DNA from: Marinirhabdus sp963793275
Lineage (GTDB): Bacteria; Bacteroidota; Bacteroidia; Flavobacteriales; Flavobacteriaceae
Direction: 5' to 3'
DNA: 64,000 nucleotides
Assembly (NCBI GenBank): GCA_963793275.1
Contig: CAWBZL010000003.1
Location: 1,364,001-1,428,000, forward strand
Positions 10,301 to 17,307 of the stretch are shown piece after piece; the first letter of the stretch is position 1, and each line of letters opens with the position of its first letter. Both the position numbers and the translations under genes were made by a program. The notes under the pieces are model-generated. The model did no database searches. It had not been told where the DNA came from and worked only from the letters and a program-made list of their open reading frames with translations.

Positions 10301-10639
10301 CTTGCCGCTGGAGGGATGAGTAATTTGGAAGCCTTAAAAACTGCCACTATTAATGCGGCAGAATATATTGGCGCAGGGGAAGATATTGGTTCTCTAAAAG
10401 CAGGAAAACTCGCCGATCTTATTATACTGAATGAGAATCCACTTGAAAATATAGAAAATACTAATACCATTGAAATGGTGATGATTAATGGTCGTCTTTA
10501 TGAAGCCGATACAATGAATGAAATAGGCAATAGACCGAAAGAACGCAGCCCATTTTGGTGGGAAGACACAAAACAAAGCGAAGCCTTCCCCTGGCATCAG
10601 GAAAGCAATAGTTTTATGCACAGCGGATGTAATCACTAA
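7349..10639 (+). CDS. TolB-like (PD40) beta-propeller / amidohydrolase fusion protein, exported
   Basis: 1096 residues. Signal peptide MNYKHLLLATAILLSGNSFAQ, then a lysine-rich linker KKKKKDKDTEK. Residues of about 50-640 hold repeated PD40 units (for example SPDGSKISFTSD, SPDGSKLAFVKR, SPDGSLISYVSW), the fold of TolB and prolyl oligopeptidase propellers. From about 665 an amidohydrolase domain begins (ITMEGDQVIQNGTIIIENNK), with the metal motif DAHAHIG near residue 722, HTGVEHN near 870 and the closing GSLKAGKLADLIILNENP. It probably hydrolyses an amide or cyclic amide outside the cytoplasm, with the propeller binding or gating the substrate. The substrate is unknown. Such fusions are common in marine Bacteroidota. 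Confidence 0.88.
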   Translation: MNYKHLLLATAILLSGNSFAQKKKKKDKDTEKTEWDVANPGMGFNYKTHSFTTDEGTWMNLDVSPNGETIVFDLLGDIYTIPVSGGKANVLRSGIPFEIQPRFSPDGSKISFTSDAGGGDNIWLMNADGSDAKQITKEDFRLLNNAVWMPDGNYLIARKHFTSGRSLGAGELWQYHVTGGSGLQLTERKNDQQDVNEPYVSSDGKYLYYSEDMYPGGSFQYNKDPNSQIYVIKRYNFEDGTTETITGGPGGAARPTVSPDGSKLAFVKRVREKSVLYIHDLETGEEWPLYDKLNKDQQEAWAIFGVYPNFDWMPNNTDLVFWSGGNINKIDVNSLQVSEIPFTADVKIDLAETVHTKSKIDTENVTSKVIRDAITSPDGKFLIFNALGYIWRKDLPNGTPERLTTGTDFEFEPTISPDGSLISYVSWNDLEKGAIFVVSPSGERRSKITTSKGIYRTPSFSRDGKTLVFRKEDGNGDQGFTFSKKPGIYSIPATTGSKEKFITDEGENPTFSNDGKRIFLQTGGTYFGNLTKKLISVNLEGNDKQEHLISKYANHIVPSPDNKWVAFSNLHKVYIAPLVLNGSPITLDGNSKSVPVQQIAKDAGVNIHWSPNSQKVMWTLGDEYFSNTLQEKFSFIPGGAEKPSEMPESGIKIGLEVPADVPTGIIAFTNATIITMEGDQVIQNGTIIIENNKIKGIGQKIGIPAGAKTYDLQGKTIIPGFVDAHAHIGAFRAGIPAQQNWQFMANLAFGVTTAHDPSANTETVFTLSELQKTGNLVGPRLFSTGFILYGADGDFKAVINNLEDARSSIKRTKAFGAKSVKSYNQPRREQRQQVLQAAREQGINVVPEGGSTFFHNLTMIIDGHTGVEHNIPVAPVYKDVLEIWAKSGTGYTPTLIVNYGGLNGEYYYYQRDNVWENEKLLTFTPRSVVDSRSRHRTMVPEKEYENGHILVSKTAKQLSDAGVKVNMGAHGQLQGLGAHWETWMLAAGGMSNLEALKTATINAAEYIGAGEDIGSLKAGKLADLIILNENPLENIENTNTIEMVMINGRLYEADTMNEIGNRPKERSPFWWEDTKQSEAFPWHQESNSFMHSGCNH

Positions 10640-10656
10640 ATAATGTCTACATTTAA

Positions 10657-10968
10657 ATGAACTACCGCCTCCATTGGCAATTTTACAAAGCTATCTTCCC
10701 ATTCATAATTGCAACGGGAGTACTTTCTTTGGGTCTTTTTGGAGTATACTGGGGTTATCTTTTATTCTGCACATTGGGCATACTATTCGGGTTTGTTGGT
10801 TTTAATAGTTTCAGGAAAAATGAATACTACACGTATTACAATGCAGGCATCACAAAATGGAACCTTTTAAAATCATCTTTTTGTATTAATTTGCTGGTAG
10901 GACTGCCTGTTTTTATGCTTTTTCTGGCATTATTTCTTCTTGTTTTTGGAAAAACTTCAGGTATATAG
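10657..10968 (+). CDS. Small membrane protein upstream of an ABC ATPase
   Basis: 103 residues with three probable membrane segments: AIFPFIIATGVLSLGLFGVYW (about 12-32), YLLFCTLGILFGFVGF (about 34-50) and INLLVGLPVFMLFLALFLLVF (about 78-98). The polar stretch RKNEYYTYYNAGITKWNLLKSSF lies between. It begins 17 bases after the amidohydrolase stop, and its end overlaps the start of the ATPase gene by 29 bases, so the two are probably translationally coupled. I recognise no named family; it may be the reduced membrane partner of the ATPase, which is inference from position. Confidence 0.65.
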   Translation: MNYRLHWQFYKAIFPFIIATGVLSLGLFGVYWGYLLFCTLGILFGFVGFNSFRKNEYYTYYNAGITKWNLLKSSFCINLLVGLPVFMLFLALFLLVFGKTSGI

Positions 10969-11611
10969 CGCTTCCAAATCCTTCGGAAAAAAGAAGATCG
11001 TGAAAGATGTTTCCTTTACGCTAGAACGAGGGGAATTGCTAGGACTTTTCGGTAGAAATGGTTCAGGGAAATCTACCTTATTGAAGTTACTCTTCGGAAC
11101 ATTGAAAGCAGACGAACTTACATTGAGCATTCGTGATACTCCGGTAAAACCTTCCGAAGTAATTCCAAAACAGCTCATTTCATATTTGCCGCAACATCCT
11201 TTTTTACCTAAGCAACTAAAAGTGCGGGATATAATTCCATTATTTCACGCAGCTGAAGCAAAACAAGACGCCATATTTTACGATCCGCATATTGCTACAA
11301 TGACGCATAAACAAACGGGCGCATTGTCTTTGGGCGAATTAAAATATTTTGAAGTAGTACTCCTCTCCCACTTACCACATCCGTTTTTGATGCTGGATGA
11401 GCCTTTTTCAATGCTGGAACCGCTTCATAAAGAGAAACTCAAAGAATTTTTAGTGAATTTAAAAACACACAAAGGTATTTTGGTTACAGACCATTACTAT
11501 CACGACGTGTTGGAAATTTCAGATAAAAATATCGTGCTGAAAGAGGGTGTTGCTCACGAGGCAAAAACAGAAACCGATCTAAGAAAATTTGAATATCTTA
11601 CTGAAAGATAA
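10940..11611 (+). CDS. ABC transporter ATP-binding protein
   Basis: 223 residues from a TTG start inside the previous gene; no ATG exists near the N-terminus and the ASKSFGKKKIVKDVSFTLERG opening fits the family. Walker A is GRNGSGKST (about 38-46). The signature loop is a variant, LSLGE instead of LSGGQ (about 132-136). Walker B is FLMLDEPF (about 150-157), and the switch histidine is in LVTDHYYHD. The protein should hydrolyse ATP to drive a membrane partner, presumably the small membrane protein encoded just before it. The substrate cannot be inferred. The unusual signature and the lack of a standard permease make a non-canonical exporter or a regulatory ATPase possible. Confidence 0.85.
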   Translation: MFLEKLQVYSASKSFGKKKIVKDVSFTLERGELLGLFGRNGSGKSTLLKLLFGTLKADELTLSIRDTPVKPSEVIPKQLISYLPQHPFLPKQLKVRDIIPLFHAAEAKQDAIFYDPHIATMTHKQTGALSLGELKYFEVVLLSHLPHPFLMLDEPFSMLEPLHKEKLKEFLVNLKTHKGILVTDHYYHDVLEISDKNIVLKEGVAHEAKTETDLRKFEYLTER

Positions 11612-11629
11612 TTCAAAATGTCCATCTAG

Positions 11630-11872
11630 TTGTGTAATAATGAGCATTTAGAAAGACAGGGAAAATTTCTTCAACTTTGGTATAAGAGTAACCACGTTGA
11701 AATTTTAAAACGGAAAAAAGAATGGTTCAAAAAAATGCCTAAAATGCATATGGTTTTATGGTATGTAGAGGAAGGGTATATTCCCACGGTTGAAGAAGCC
11801 AAAGAACGTCTTGATTTCCTAAGAGAGCACGGAGAAAGTGAGCATGCCTTAAGTTTTAAAAGTAAATACTGA
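11630..11872 (+). pseudogene. N-terminally truncated DUF3291 gene
   Basis: The translated 80 residues match the C-terminal half of DUF3291 proteins: FLQLWYKSNHVEILKRKKEWF, then LWYVEEGYIPTVEEAKERLDFLREHG and a final ALSFKSKY. The family is normally about 150 residues. The N-terminal half is absent: the ABC gene ends only 19 bases upstream, and the nearest in-frame ATG (11618) is followed by a TAG (11627). Only a TTG at 11630 could start it. I read this as a deletion remnant, although a short expressed product from TTG cannot be excluded. DUF3291 is a dimeric alpha-beta barrel-like family of unknown function. Confidence 0.7.
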
Positions 11873-12013
11873 GATGGAAATTTGCCAACAAATTTCTTCT
11901 CCCCACTCCTTGCCCGGGCGATTAGCATGGTTATAAAAATGGTGGAAATTGTATTCTGCGGTATGAAAAATGAGGTTACTACGCTTTTTATGCGACTTAA
12001 TTTTCGAGAACAT
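11849..12013 (-). CDS. Possible 54-residue ORF antisense to the DUF3291 remnant
   Basis: An ATG at 12013 opens a 54-residue frame ending at 11849, overlapping the end of the DUF3291 fragment on the other strand by 24 bases. Its centre is rich in aromatic residues and histidine (FHTAEYNFHHFYNHANRPG) and has no low-complexity bias, so it may be a small gene or the relic of a larger one. I do not recognise it, and no promoter or terminator supports it. Confidence 0.25.
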   Translation of the reverse strand: MFSKIKSHKKRSNLIFHTAEYNFHHFYNHANRPGKEWGEEICWQISISVFTFKT

Positions 12014-12096
12014 AGTTGAACAAAACTAGCAATATGTAAACCGAAATTGGAGAGGGGAACATTTTGAAGATAAAAATTTAATTTATAACTATATAC

Positions 12097-12876
12097 ATGG
12101 CCTTTTACGATTTATCTAAAGAATCACGCGCTAAAAAAACAGCAGACATTCAGTTTGAGATATTGAATTCCATAAGAGCTCGCGATAGTTCTGTGCTTGA
12201 AAAATATGGTATCGACACGGATATTTACATCAGAAAAGCTACGTATTTAGGGGTAGGACGTATTTACAGTGCAGTATTTGAATTGCGGCAAAAAATTATA
12301 ACTTCACTAAAAAGTCTTGAATCCCACGAGAGTGAGCTTGTAAGGCAAACGATTGTAAATGCTGCGGGAGAAATAGGAATGTTTCAGTTTGAAAAAGTAC
12401 AATCCATTTTTGACTCTGCTTTGTTTGATGCGCACCATAAAGTACGCAACTCTGTGATTGGATCTTTAAAAAAGATGAGCCAGAAAAATCCTGAACCAGT
12501 ATTAGCGTGGGCAAAAATCTATATAAATCATCCCGAAAAAGAGATCCGCAGAGAAGTGTCTCACGGAATTGAACTACGCGGAAGAACGCATCCACAAGAT
12601 GTGCTACCGTTACTAGCTATGCTTCAATTTGAAGAAACCCGTAGGGTACGAAACACTTTGGTTCACGTCCTGGGACAGATTGCATATAAAAAAGGGTGCT
12701 TACAAACTGTGGTTTCAGCATTACGGGAATGGAATGACACACAATTAGTGAAAGATGCACTATTGGAAATAATAGATGTTCACAGCGAAAAGAGATATGC
12801 AAAATTTACAGCTATGACGCAGGAAGAAGTTGTTAGGTATATAAAAGAAAATTTTCAGGGCTTTAATTTTTCATAA
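12097..12876 (+). CDS. HEAT-repeat protein
   Basis: 259 residues, no signal peptide, so cytoplasmic. The whole chain from about residue 50 is paired helices in the HEAT/DNA-alkylation-repair-like pattern: ESELVRQTIVNAAGEIG, DAHHKVRNSVIGSLKKM, PEKEIRREVSHGIELRG and EETRRVRNTLVHVLGQIA mark successive repeats about 35 residues apart. HEAT solenoids serve as binding scaffolds. Similarity to AlkC/AlkD-like repeats is only at fold level, and I see no catalytic residue to support glycosylase activity. It is a monocistronic unit, convergent with the next gene. Function unknown. Confidence 0.75.
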   Translation: MAFYDLSKESRAKKTADIQFEILNSIRARDSSVLEKYGIDTDIYIRKATYLGVGRIYSAVFELRQKIITSLKSLESHESELVRQTIVNAAGEIGMFQFEKVQSIFDSALFDAHHKVRNSVIGSLKKMSQKNPEPVLAWAKIYINHPEKEIRREVSHGIELRGRTHPQDVLPLLAMLQFEETRRVRNTLVHVLGQIAYKKGCLQTVVSALREWNDTQLVKDALLEIIDVHSEKRYAKFTAMTQEEVVRYIKENFQGFNFS

Positions 12877-12894
12877 CTTAAAAAGCAGAGGATT

Positions 12895-13443
12895 TTAGTC
12901 TTTCTTCGTATCTTCTTCTTGTATTTTATCTTCGTTCACAAGATGGTGGTCTTCATTTAAACCTACAATATGAATTATATTCGTAACTGTGCTATACAGC
13001 ATAAGAATAACCGTGATCATCATCCCGCTTAAAATGGATGAAAACAGAATTGTAGCCCAATAGATTATTTTATACCAGGAAGTTTCAACATTTTCTGCTT
13101 CAGTTATAGGAATATTAAAAAGTTGAAATAAAATGAGTGCTCCTACAAATAATATGGTATCAAATTTAGCAATGCTAAGTACTTGTTTATAATGCGCTTT
13201 TTTTAATCTGGATTCAGTTCCGGTACTTATACCTAAAAGTGTGAGAAGTAATGCCAGGATAGTCGCAGATGCTAAAACAACTGTATTACAGAGCATATTA
13301 ATACCAGGCAACGAGGAAGTAATAAGTTGCTTCGCTTCGTATCCAGAAAGATTACCGAGTAGAAAAACAGCAAGAGCCATAAAGAGCGTTGCAATACCTC
13401 CACCAAGAAATGATCTTTTGTTTTTTGCTATAAAATTGTTCAT
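12895..13443 (-). CDS. Hypothetical four-span membrane protein
   Basis: 182 residues. Four hydrophobic segments are visible: GIATLFMALAVFLLGNLSGY (about 16-35), NTVVLASATILALLLTLLGI (about 53-72), FDTILFVGALILFQLFNIPI (about 94-113) and IIYWATILFSSILSGMMITVILML (about 125-148), followed by an acidic C-terminal tail ending in EEDTKKD. No catalytic or transport motif is recognisable. It is separated from the fasciclin gene upstream by a terminator, so it probably has its own promoter. Confidence 0.65.
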   Translation of the reverse strand: MNNFIAKNKRSFLGGGIATLFMALAVFLLGNLSGYEAKQLITSSLPGINMLCNTVVLASATILALLLTLLGISTGTESRLKKAHYKQVLSIAKFDTILFVGALILFQLFNIPITEAENVETSWYKIIYWATILFSSILSGMMITVILMLYSTVTNIIHIVGLNEDHHLVNEDKIQEEDTKKD

Positions 13444-13456
13444 CTTTAAATATAAA

Positions 13457-13484
13457 AAAAGAGCCTCAAAATTGAGACTCTTTT
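13457..13484 (-). terminator. Terminator after the fasciclin gene
   Basis: Arms 13457-13468 (aaaagagcctca) and 13473-13484 (tgagactctttt) pair with one internal mismatch around a 4-base loop. The minus-strand reading ends in a run of seven T. Confidence 0.75.
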
Positions 13485-13508
13485 CTATAGTTCTTTTCTT
13501 ACAAAGAA

Positions 13509-14138
13509 TTATCCTTTTGGCATAAGGACAGCGTCTACACCGTGAATTACTCCATTAGAAGCATCCATATCAGCATCTGCAACCGTAGCCATTTTTCCTT
13601 TACCGTCTTTAACCATTACCTTTCCATCTTTCAATGAAAGTGTAAGATTTTCACCAGCTAAAGTAGTTACATTATAAGCATTCTTGTTGTCGTTAATTGC
13701 TTTCACAACAGCATCTGCTTTCCACTCACCTTTTACCACGTGGTACTTAAGTAGACCTTGTAATTGTTCTTTATTTTCTGGCTTCATTAAGTTATCTAAA
13801 GTAGCTTTTGGCACTTTAGCAAATGCATCGTTGGTAGGAGCGAATACAGTATATTCACCCGGCTCCATAAATGTAGTTGCCAAATCTGCTTGTTTTAATG
13901 CCGCTACTAACGTAGAATAGTTAGGATTTGCCATTGCTTTAGAAGCAATTGAATTTTTTTGCATTTCCATTTTTTCCATTTCCACCATTTTAGCTTCTTC
14001 TTCAGCTTTTGCATTGGCTTCCATTTCCATTCTTTCCGCTTCGGCTTTTGCTTCAGCTTCTTTCTTTTTTGTGTCATCACAAGATGCAAACAATAATGCT
14101 ACAACAGCAAGTGACATAAATATTTTACTCATTTTCAT
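13509..14138 (-). CDS. Fasciclin-domain lipoprotein
   Basis: 209 residues. Lipoprotein signal MKMSKIFMSLAVVALLFASC with the acylated Cys at about 20. Residues of about 22-65 form a charged helix of Lys/Glu/Ala/Met (KKKEAEAKAEAERMEMEANAKAEEEAKMVEMEKMEMQ region). From about 70 a single fasciclin (FAS1) domain follows: STLVAALKQADLATTFMEPG, YTVFAPTNDAFAKVP, LLKYHVVKGEWKAD, NGVIHGVDAVLMP. FAS1 domains mediate adhesion or protein contact at the envelope. The Met/Glu-rich spacer probably holds the domain off the membrane. It has its own terminator and a promoter spacer of over 200 bases. Confidence 0.9.
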   Translation of the reverse strand: MKMSKIFMSLAVVALLFASCDDTKKKEAEAKAEAERMEMEANAKAEEEAKMVEMEKMEMQKNSIASKAMANPNYSTLVAALKQADLATTFMEPGEYTVFAPTNDAFAKVPKATLDNLMKPENKEQLQGLLKYHVVKGEWKADAVVKAINDNKNAYNVTTLAGENLTLSLKDGKVMVKDGKGKMATVADADMDASNGVIHGVDAVLMPKG

Positions 14139-14321
14139 AATATGTTGGTTTTTAAATTTGTTAAAGCAAATATAGATTTACTATTCAGCAAAAACTACTA
14201 ACAATTCATTAATGTTACGTTAAATAAAATGTGGTTAAGGTACTTTTAGTTAAAAACATGTGTAAAAGTTATACGCAGCTTAAAGTTCTGTTATAAAAAA
14301 AAGTATCGTCTGTATTTTTTG

Positions 14322-14329
14322 TACCTTTA
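14322..14329 (+). promoter_or_regulatory. Possible -7 element (TAnnTTTR) for the LysM gene
   Basis: tacctttA fits the Bacteroidota -7 consensus and lies 28 bases before the ATG, but I find no good TTTG at the -33 position, so support is partial. Confidence 0.3.
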
Positions 14330-14356
14330 TATTCATAACAACTTAAAATTTAAATT

Positions 14357-14734
14357 ATGGTTAAAGCAAAATATCAAAACGTCTTGGATTTAGGAGAAAA
14401 GTTAAAAATCCAGAACGGAGATGTGAAAGTAGACGGAAATAAATTACATATTAAAGGCGTAGCAAATACCCAATATGAAAAAAACCTACTATGGGATGAA
14501 ATTAAGGCATCCGGAGGTGAAAACCCCAATGATATTATGGCAGATATTGATGTAGCAGATACTACAGTGTATGCACGTCACACCGTTGAAAGTGGAGAAT
14601 CTCTTAGTAAAATTGCAAAGCATTATTATAAAGATCCTATGAAATATAATGCCATTTTTGAAGCAAATAAAGACATTCTTAAGAATCCCGATATGATTCA
14701 TCCCGGGCAAAATTTAGTGATCCCTAATATCTAG
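14357..14734 (+). CDS. BON-LysM protein (YgaU/LysM-like)
   Basis: 125 residues without a signal peptide. Residues of about 5-70 form a BON-like domain (LGEKLKIQNGDVKVDGNKLHIKG), and about 78-123 a LysM domain: YARHTVESGESLSKIAKHYY, then NAIFEANKDILKNPDMIHPGQNLVIP. This is the arrangement of E. coli YgaU (a potassium-binding protein) and many small Bacteroidota homologues. LysM usually binds peptidoglycan or related glycans; the missing signal peptide argues for a cytoplasmic or non-classically located protein. It is a monocistronic gene with its own terminator. Confidence 0.88.
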   Translation: MVKAKYQNVLDLGEKLKIQNGDVKVDGNKLHIKGVANTQYEKNLLWDEIKASGGENPNDIMADIDVADTTVYARHTVESGESLSKIAKHYYKDPMKYNAIFEANKDILKNPDMIHPGQNLVIPNI

Positions 14735-14756
14735 AATAGTATAAAATTGTACTTTT

Positions 14757-14782
14757 AATCCCGCTTCTTGTGGGATTTTTTT
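14757..14782 (+). terminator. Terminator after the LysM gene
   Basis: The stem aatccc (14757-14762) pairs with gggatt (14772-14777) and is followed by a run of T directly before the ATG of the next gene at 14783. Confidence 0.65.
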
Positions 14783-15544
14783 ATGGACCATCTTTTTGCT
14801 GAAATATCTATCTGGTTACTCCTTGGGCTTTTCTTTCTTGGAGCTGCAGCCTTCACGCTATCTACAATTAGTGGCGGCGGCGGTGCATTCATGCAAATCC
14901 CTATCCTCAATTTTTTACTGGGTGCTTCAAAAACTGCGCAGGTTATAAATTTGGGGAGTTTTATAAGCAGACCTTCGCGCATTATCATTTTCTGGAAACA
15001 CATAAACTGGACAGTATTTTGGTATTATGTTCCTTCGGCGATGCTTGGAGCCTTACTGGCGGCCTGGGTTTTTACCGAAGTAAAAATATACTGGGTGCAA
15101 ATTATAGTAGGCTTGTTTTTAATAAGTACGTTTTTTCAATATAGATTTGGAAAAAAAGAGCGCTCATTTCCTGTGAAGCTTTGGTATTTCATTCCGTTAG
15201 GGTTGTTTATCTCTATTATAGGAACTTTTACTGGTGGGATGGGGCCAATTTTAAATCCGTTTTTATTGAATGTAGGAATTGATAAAGAAGAATTAATTGG
15301 GACCAAAAGCGCCCAAAGTTTCTTTTTGGGTATTGCACAGATAGGGAGTTATACGTATTTCGGTCTTATGACAAAAGAACTCTGGATCCTCGGAATTGCC
15401 GTAGGTCTGGGAGCGATTGTTGGAAACCTAATAGGCAAATGGCTGTTAAAGCGTATGAGTAAACTAGCTTTTAGAAGATGGCTTATTACTATTATGGTCC
15501 TAAGCGGACTCATTTTAATTATAAAAGCTATTGCTGAAATGTGA
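14783..15544 (+). CDS. Sulfite exporter TauE/SafE-family permease
   Basis: 253 residues from the ATG at 14783; an in-frame TTG 15 bases earlier lies inside the terminator of the preceding gene and is not used. About eight membrane segments are visible, beginning IWLLLGLFFLGAAAFTLSTISGGGG, which is the glycine-rich TauE repeat signature. The second half-repeat has SIIGTFTGGMGPILNPFLL. The family moves anions such as sulfite, sulfoacetate or related organosulfur compounds across the inner membrane by a proton-linked mechanism. The substrate here cannot be told, and no sulfur gene is adjacent. The gene may be read from a promoter overlapping the upstream terminator. Confidence 0.88.
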   Translation: MDHLFAEISIWLLLGLFFLGAAAFTLSTISGGGGAFMQIPILNFLLGASKTAQVINLGSFISRPSRIIIFWKHINWTVFWYYVPSAMLGALLAAWVFTEVKIYWVQIIVGLFLISTFFQYRFGKKERSFPVKLWYFIPLGLFISIIGTFTGGMGPILNPFLLNVGIDKEELIGTKSAQSFFLGIAQIGSYTYFGLMTKELWILGIAVGLGAIVGNLIGKWLLKRMSKLAFRRWLITIMVLSGLILIIKAIAEM

Positions 15545-15728
15545 AATGAATAAAAAATATATTAATGACACATAAATGCTGATGAAGCTTTTTGCTAAAA
15601 TGAAAAAAACTTACGTTTATATAAAGCTAAACCATCTAAGAATTTACAAAACAAAACAAATAGTGAATGAAAGCAGCCAGTATATGACCAGGCAATTATA
15701 TTCTAACGCCTATCTACCAAAAACTACA

Positions 15729-17195
15729 TTACAGCCCGCTAATATACCCGCCATACACATCTTTAAACCGAAGTCCATCGCTTAAATTATACTTACTTAA
15801 TTTTTTCAGGGATACCAGTGCCCAAAGAATTACTTCTTTCAAGAACGGTTTGTCTTCCTTTTTAAAATCGCTCCCAAATTTATCAAGTAAATCGTCCAGA
15901 GGTTCTACTCTATCCAATTGTAAATTGAATTCGGTATCATCAAATGTGTCCAATAATTCAAATCCACCTGTTTGTTCAAAAAACCAGCTTACCAAATCTT
16001 CATATACATCTGGATCTCCTGCTTTTTGTAATTTTTCGATCTTTGGAAAGTAGTTTAAAAATTCCGTTTTTACAGCATCTGAAATTAATTGCTTTGCTAC
16101 CTCATTCGCACCTTCCTGTTCTCCTTCATACACTAACTCTACTTTACCGGTAATGGCGGGAATAATTCCCATGAAATCGCTTAATCGAACGGTCGTTTTT
16201 TCATCCCCATTCATTAAAGCGCGGCGTTCTGCGGTGCTTAATAAATTCTCAAAAGCTGTAATACTCAATCGGGCACTTACGCCACTTTTGGAGTCTATAA
16301 ATTCGCTTTCCCGGGCTTCAAAACTTATTTGTTCCAGGATATCATTGGCAAGTTCCGGAACATATACATTCGGTTTATCGGCCTGAGCGGCTACTGTTTC
16401 CTGAGCTGTAATGGTTCTTGCAACATCCAGTGATTCCGGGTAATGCGTTAGGATCTGAGAACCAATTCTATCTTTTAAAGGCGTTACAATACTTCCACGG
16501 TTGGTATAGTCTTCAGGATTTGCGGTAAACACAAACTGAATATCCATAGGTAACCGCAACTTAAACCCTCTAATCTGAATATCTCCTTCCTGCAAAATAT
16601 TAAACAACGCTACCTGAATTCTTGCTTGCAGATCCGGCAATTCATTGATCACAAAAATACAGCGGTTTGCTCTCGGGATCATCCCGAAATGGATCACCCT
16701 ATCGTCTGCATAGGTCAGTTTTAAATTTGCAGCTTTTATAGGGTCTACATCGCCAATAATATCGGCTACCGTTACATCTGGTGTCGCTAATTTTTCAGCA
16801 AAACGTTCATCACGGTGTAACCAGGTTATTGGGGTGTCATCTCCTTTTTCAGCTAACAACTCTTTTGCATACCTTGAAATTGGTTTAAATGGATCGTCAT
16901 TGATCTCGCTTCCTTCAACAACAGGGACATATTCGTCCAATAAAGACACCATTTGGCGTGCCAATCGGGTTTTTGCCTGCCCACGCAATCCAAGAAGGTT
17001 TATATTGTGTTTTGAAAGAATAGCGCGCTCCAGCTCCGGAATTACTGTAAATTCGTACCCGTGTATGCCTTCAAACACCACTTCTTTTTTCATTAGCTTT
17101 TGAAGCAGATTCTTACGTAGCTCTTCTTTAATAGATTTATAGCTGTATCCGGCATCTTTTAAATGACCGAAGGTTTTGATATTTTTTATTTCCAT
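15729..17195 (-). CDS. MoxR/magnesium-chelatase-like AAA+ ATPase
   Basis: 488 residues. The AAA+ module has a Walker A-like loop LLGLRGQAKTRLARQ (about 68-82), Walker B CIFVINELPDL (about 178-188), a sensor region FTANPEDYTNRG and an arginine in PLKDRIGSQI. The C-terminal 150 residues are helical and end in a gene-specific domain. The BchI-like group works with VWA-domain partners to remodel or insert cofactors into protein complexes. The next gene on this strand, about 110 bases upstream, encodes such a VWA protein, so the pair is likely one functional unit. Photosynthesis genes are absent, so a chlorophyll role is not implied. The client is unknown. Confidence 0.88.
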   Translation of the reverse strand: MEIKNIKTFGHLKDAGYSYKSIKEELRKNLLQKLMKKEVVFEGIHGYEFTVIPELERAILSKHNINLLGLRGQAKTRLARQMVSLLDEYVPVVEGSEINDDPFKPISRYAKELLAEKGDDTPITWLHRDERFAEKLATPDVTVADIIGDVDPIKAANLKLTYADDRVIHFGMIPRANRCIFVINELPDLQARIQVALFNILQEGDIQIRGFKLRLPMDIQFVFTANPEDYTNRGSIVTPLKDRIGSQILTHYPESLDVARTITAQETVAAQADKPNVYVPELANDILEQISFEARESEFIDSKSGVSARLSITAFENLLSTAERRALMNGDEKTTVRLSDFMGIIPAITGKVELVYEGEQEGANEVAKQLISDAVKTEFLNYFPKIEKLQKAGDPDVYEDLVSWFFEQTGGFELLDTFDDTEFNLQLDRVEPLDDLLDKFGSDFKKEDKPFLKEVILWALVSLKKLSKYNLSDGLRFKDVYGGYISGL

Positions 17196-17213
17196 AATTT
17201 ATTTTTCTGTATT

Positions 17214-17298
17214 CCCTTTTTAAAGGGGTTAGGGTGATTTTAAAAGGATGGTAATTAAAAAATCCAGGGAACACCCTTTTAACTCCTCTCAAGAGGAG
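17214..17298. repeat. Spacer with two short palindromes between VWA and ATPase genes
   Basis: The spacer holds ccctttttaaaggg (17214-17227) and a 7-base hairpin ctcctct/agaggag (17283-17298), with the words aaaggggttagggtg and acacccttttaactcc between. The palindromes may be a small dispersed repeat; I see no gene here and no T-run of terminator quality. Confidence 0.4.
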
Positions 17299-17307
17299 CG
17301 TTATTTA

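Noticed and set aside
15576..15785. 69-residue ORF between the TauE and MoxR genes
   Set aside because: It runs into the opposing MoxR-like gene, has biased composition and no recognisable family or promoter.
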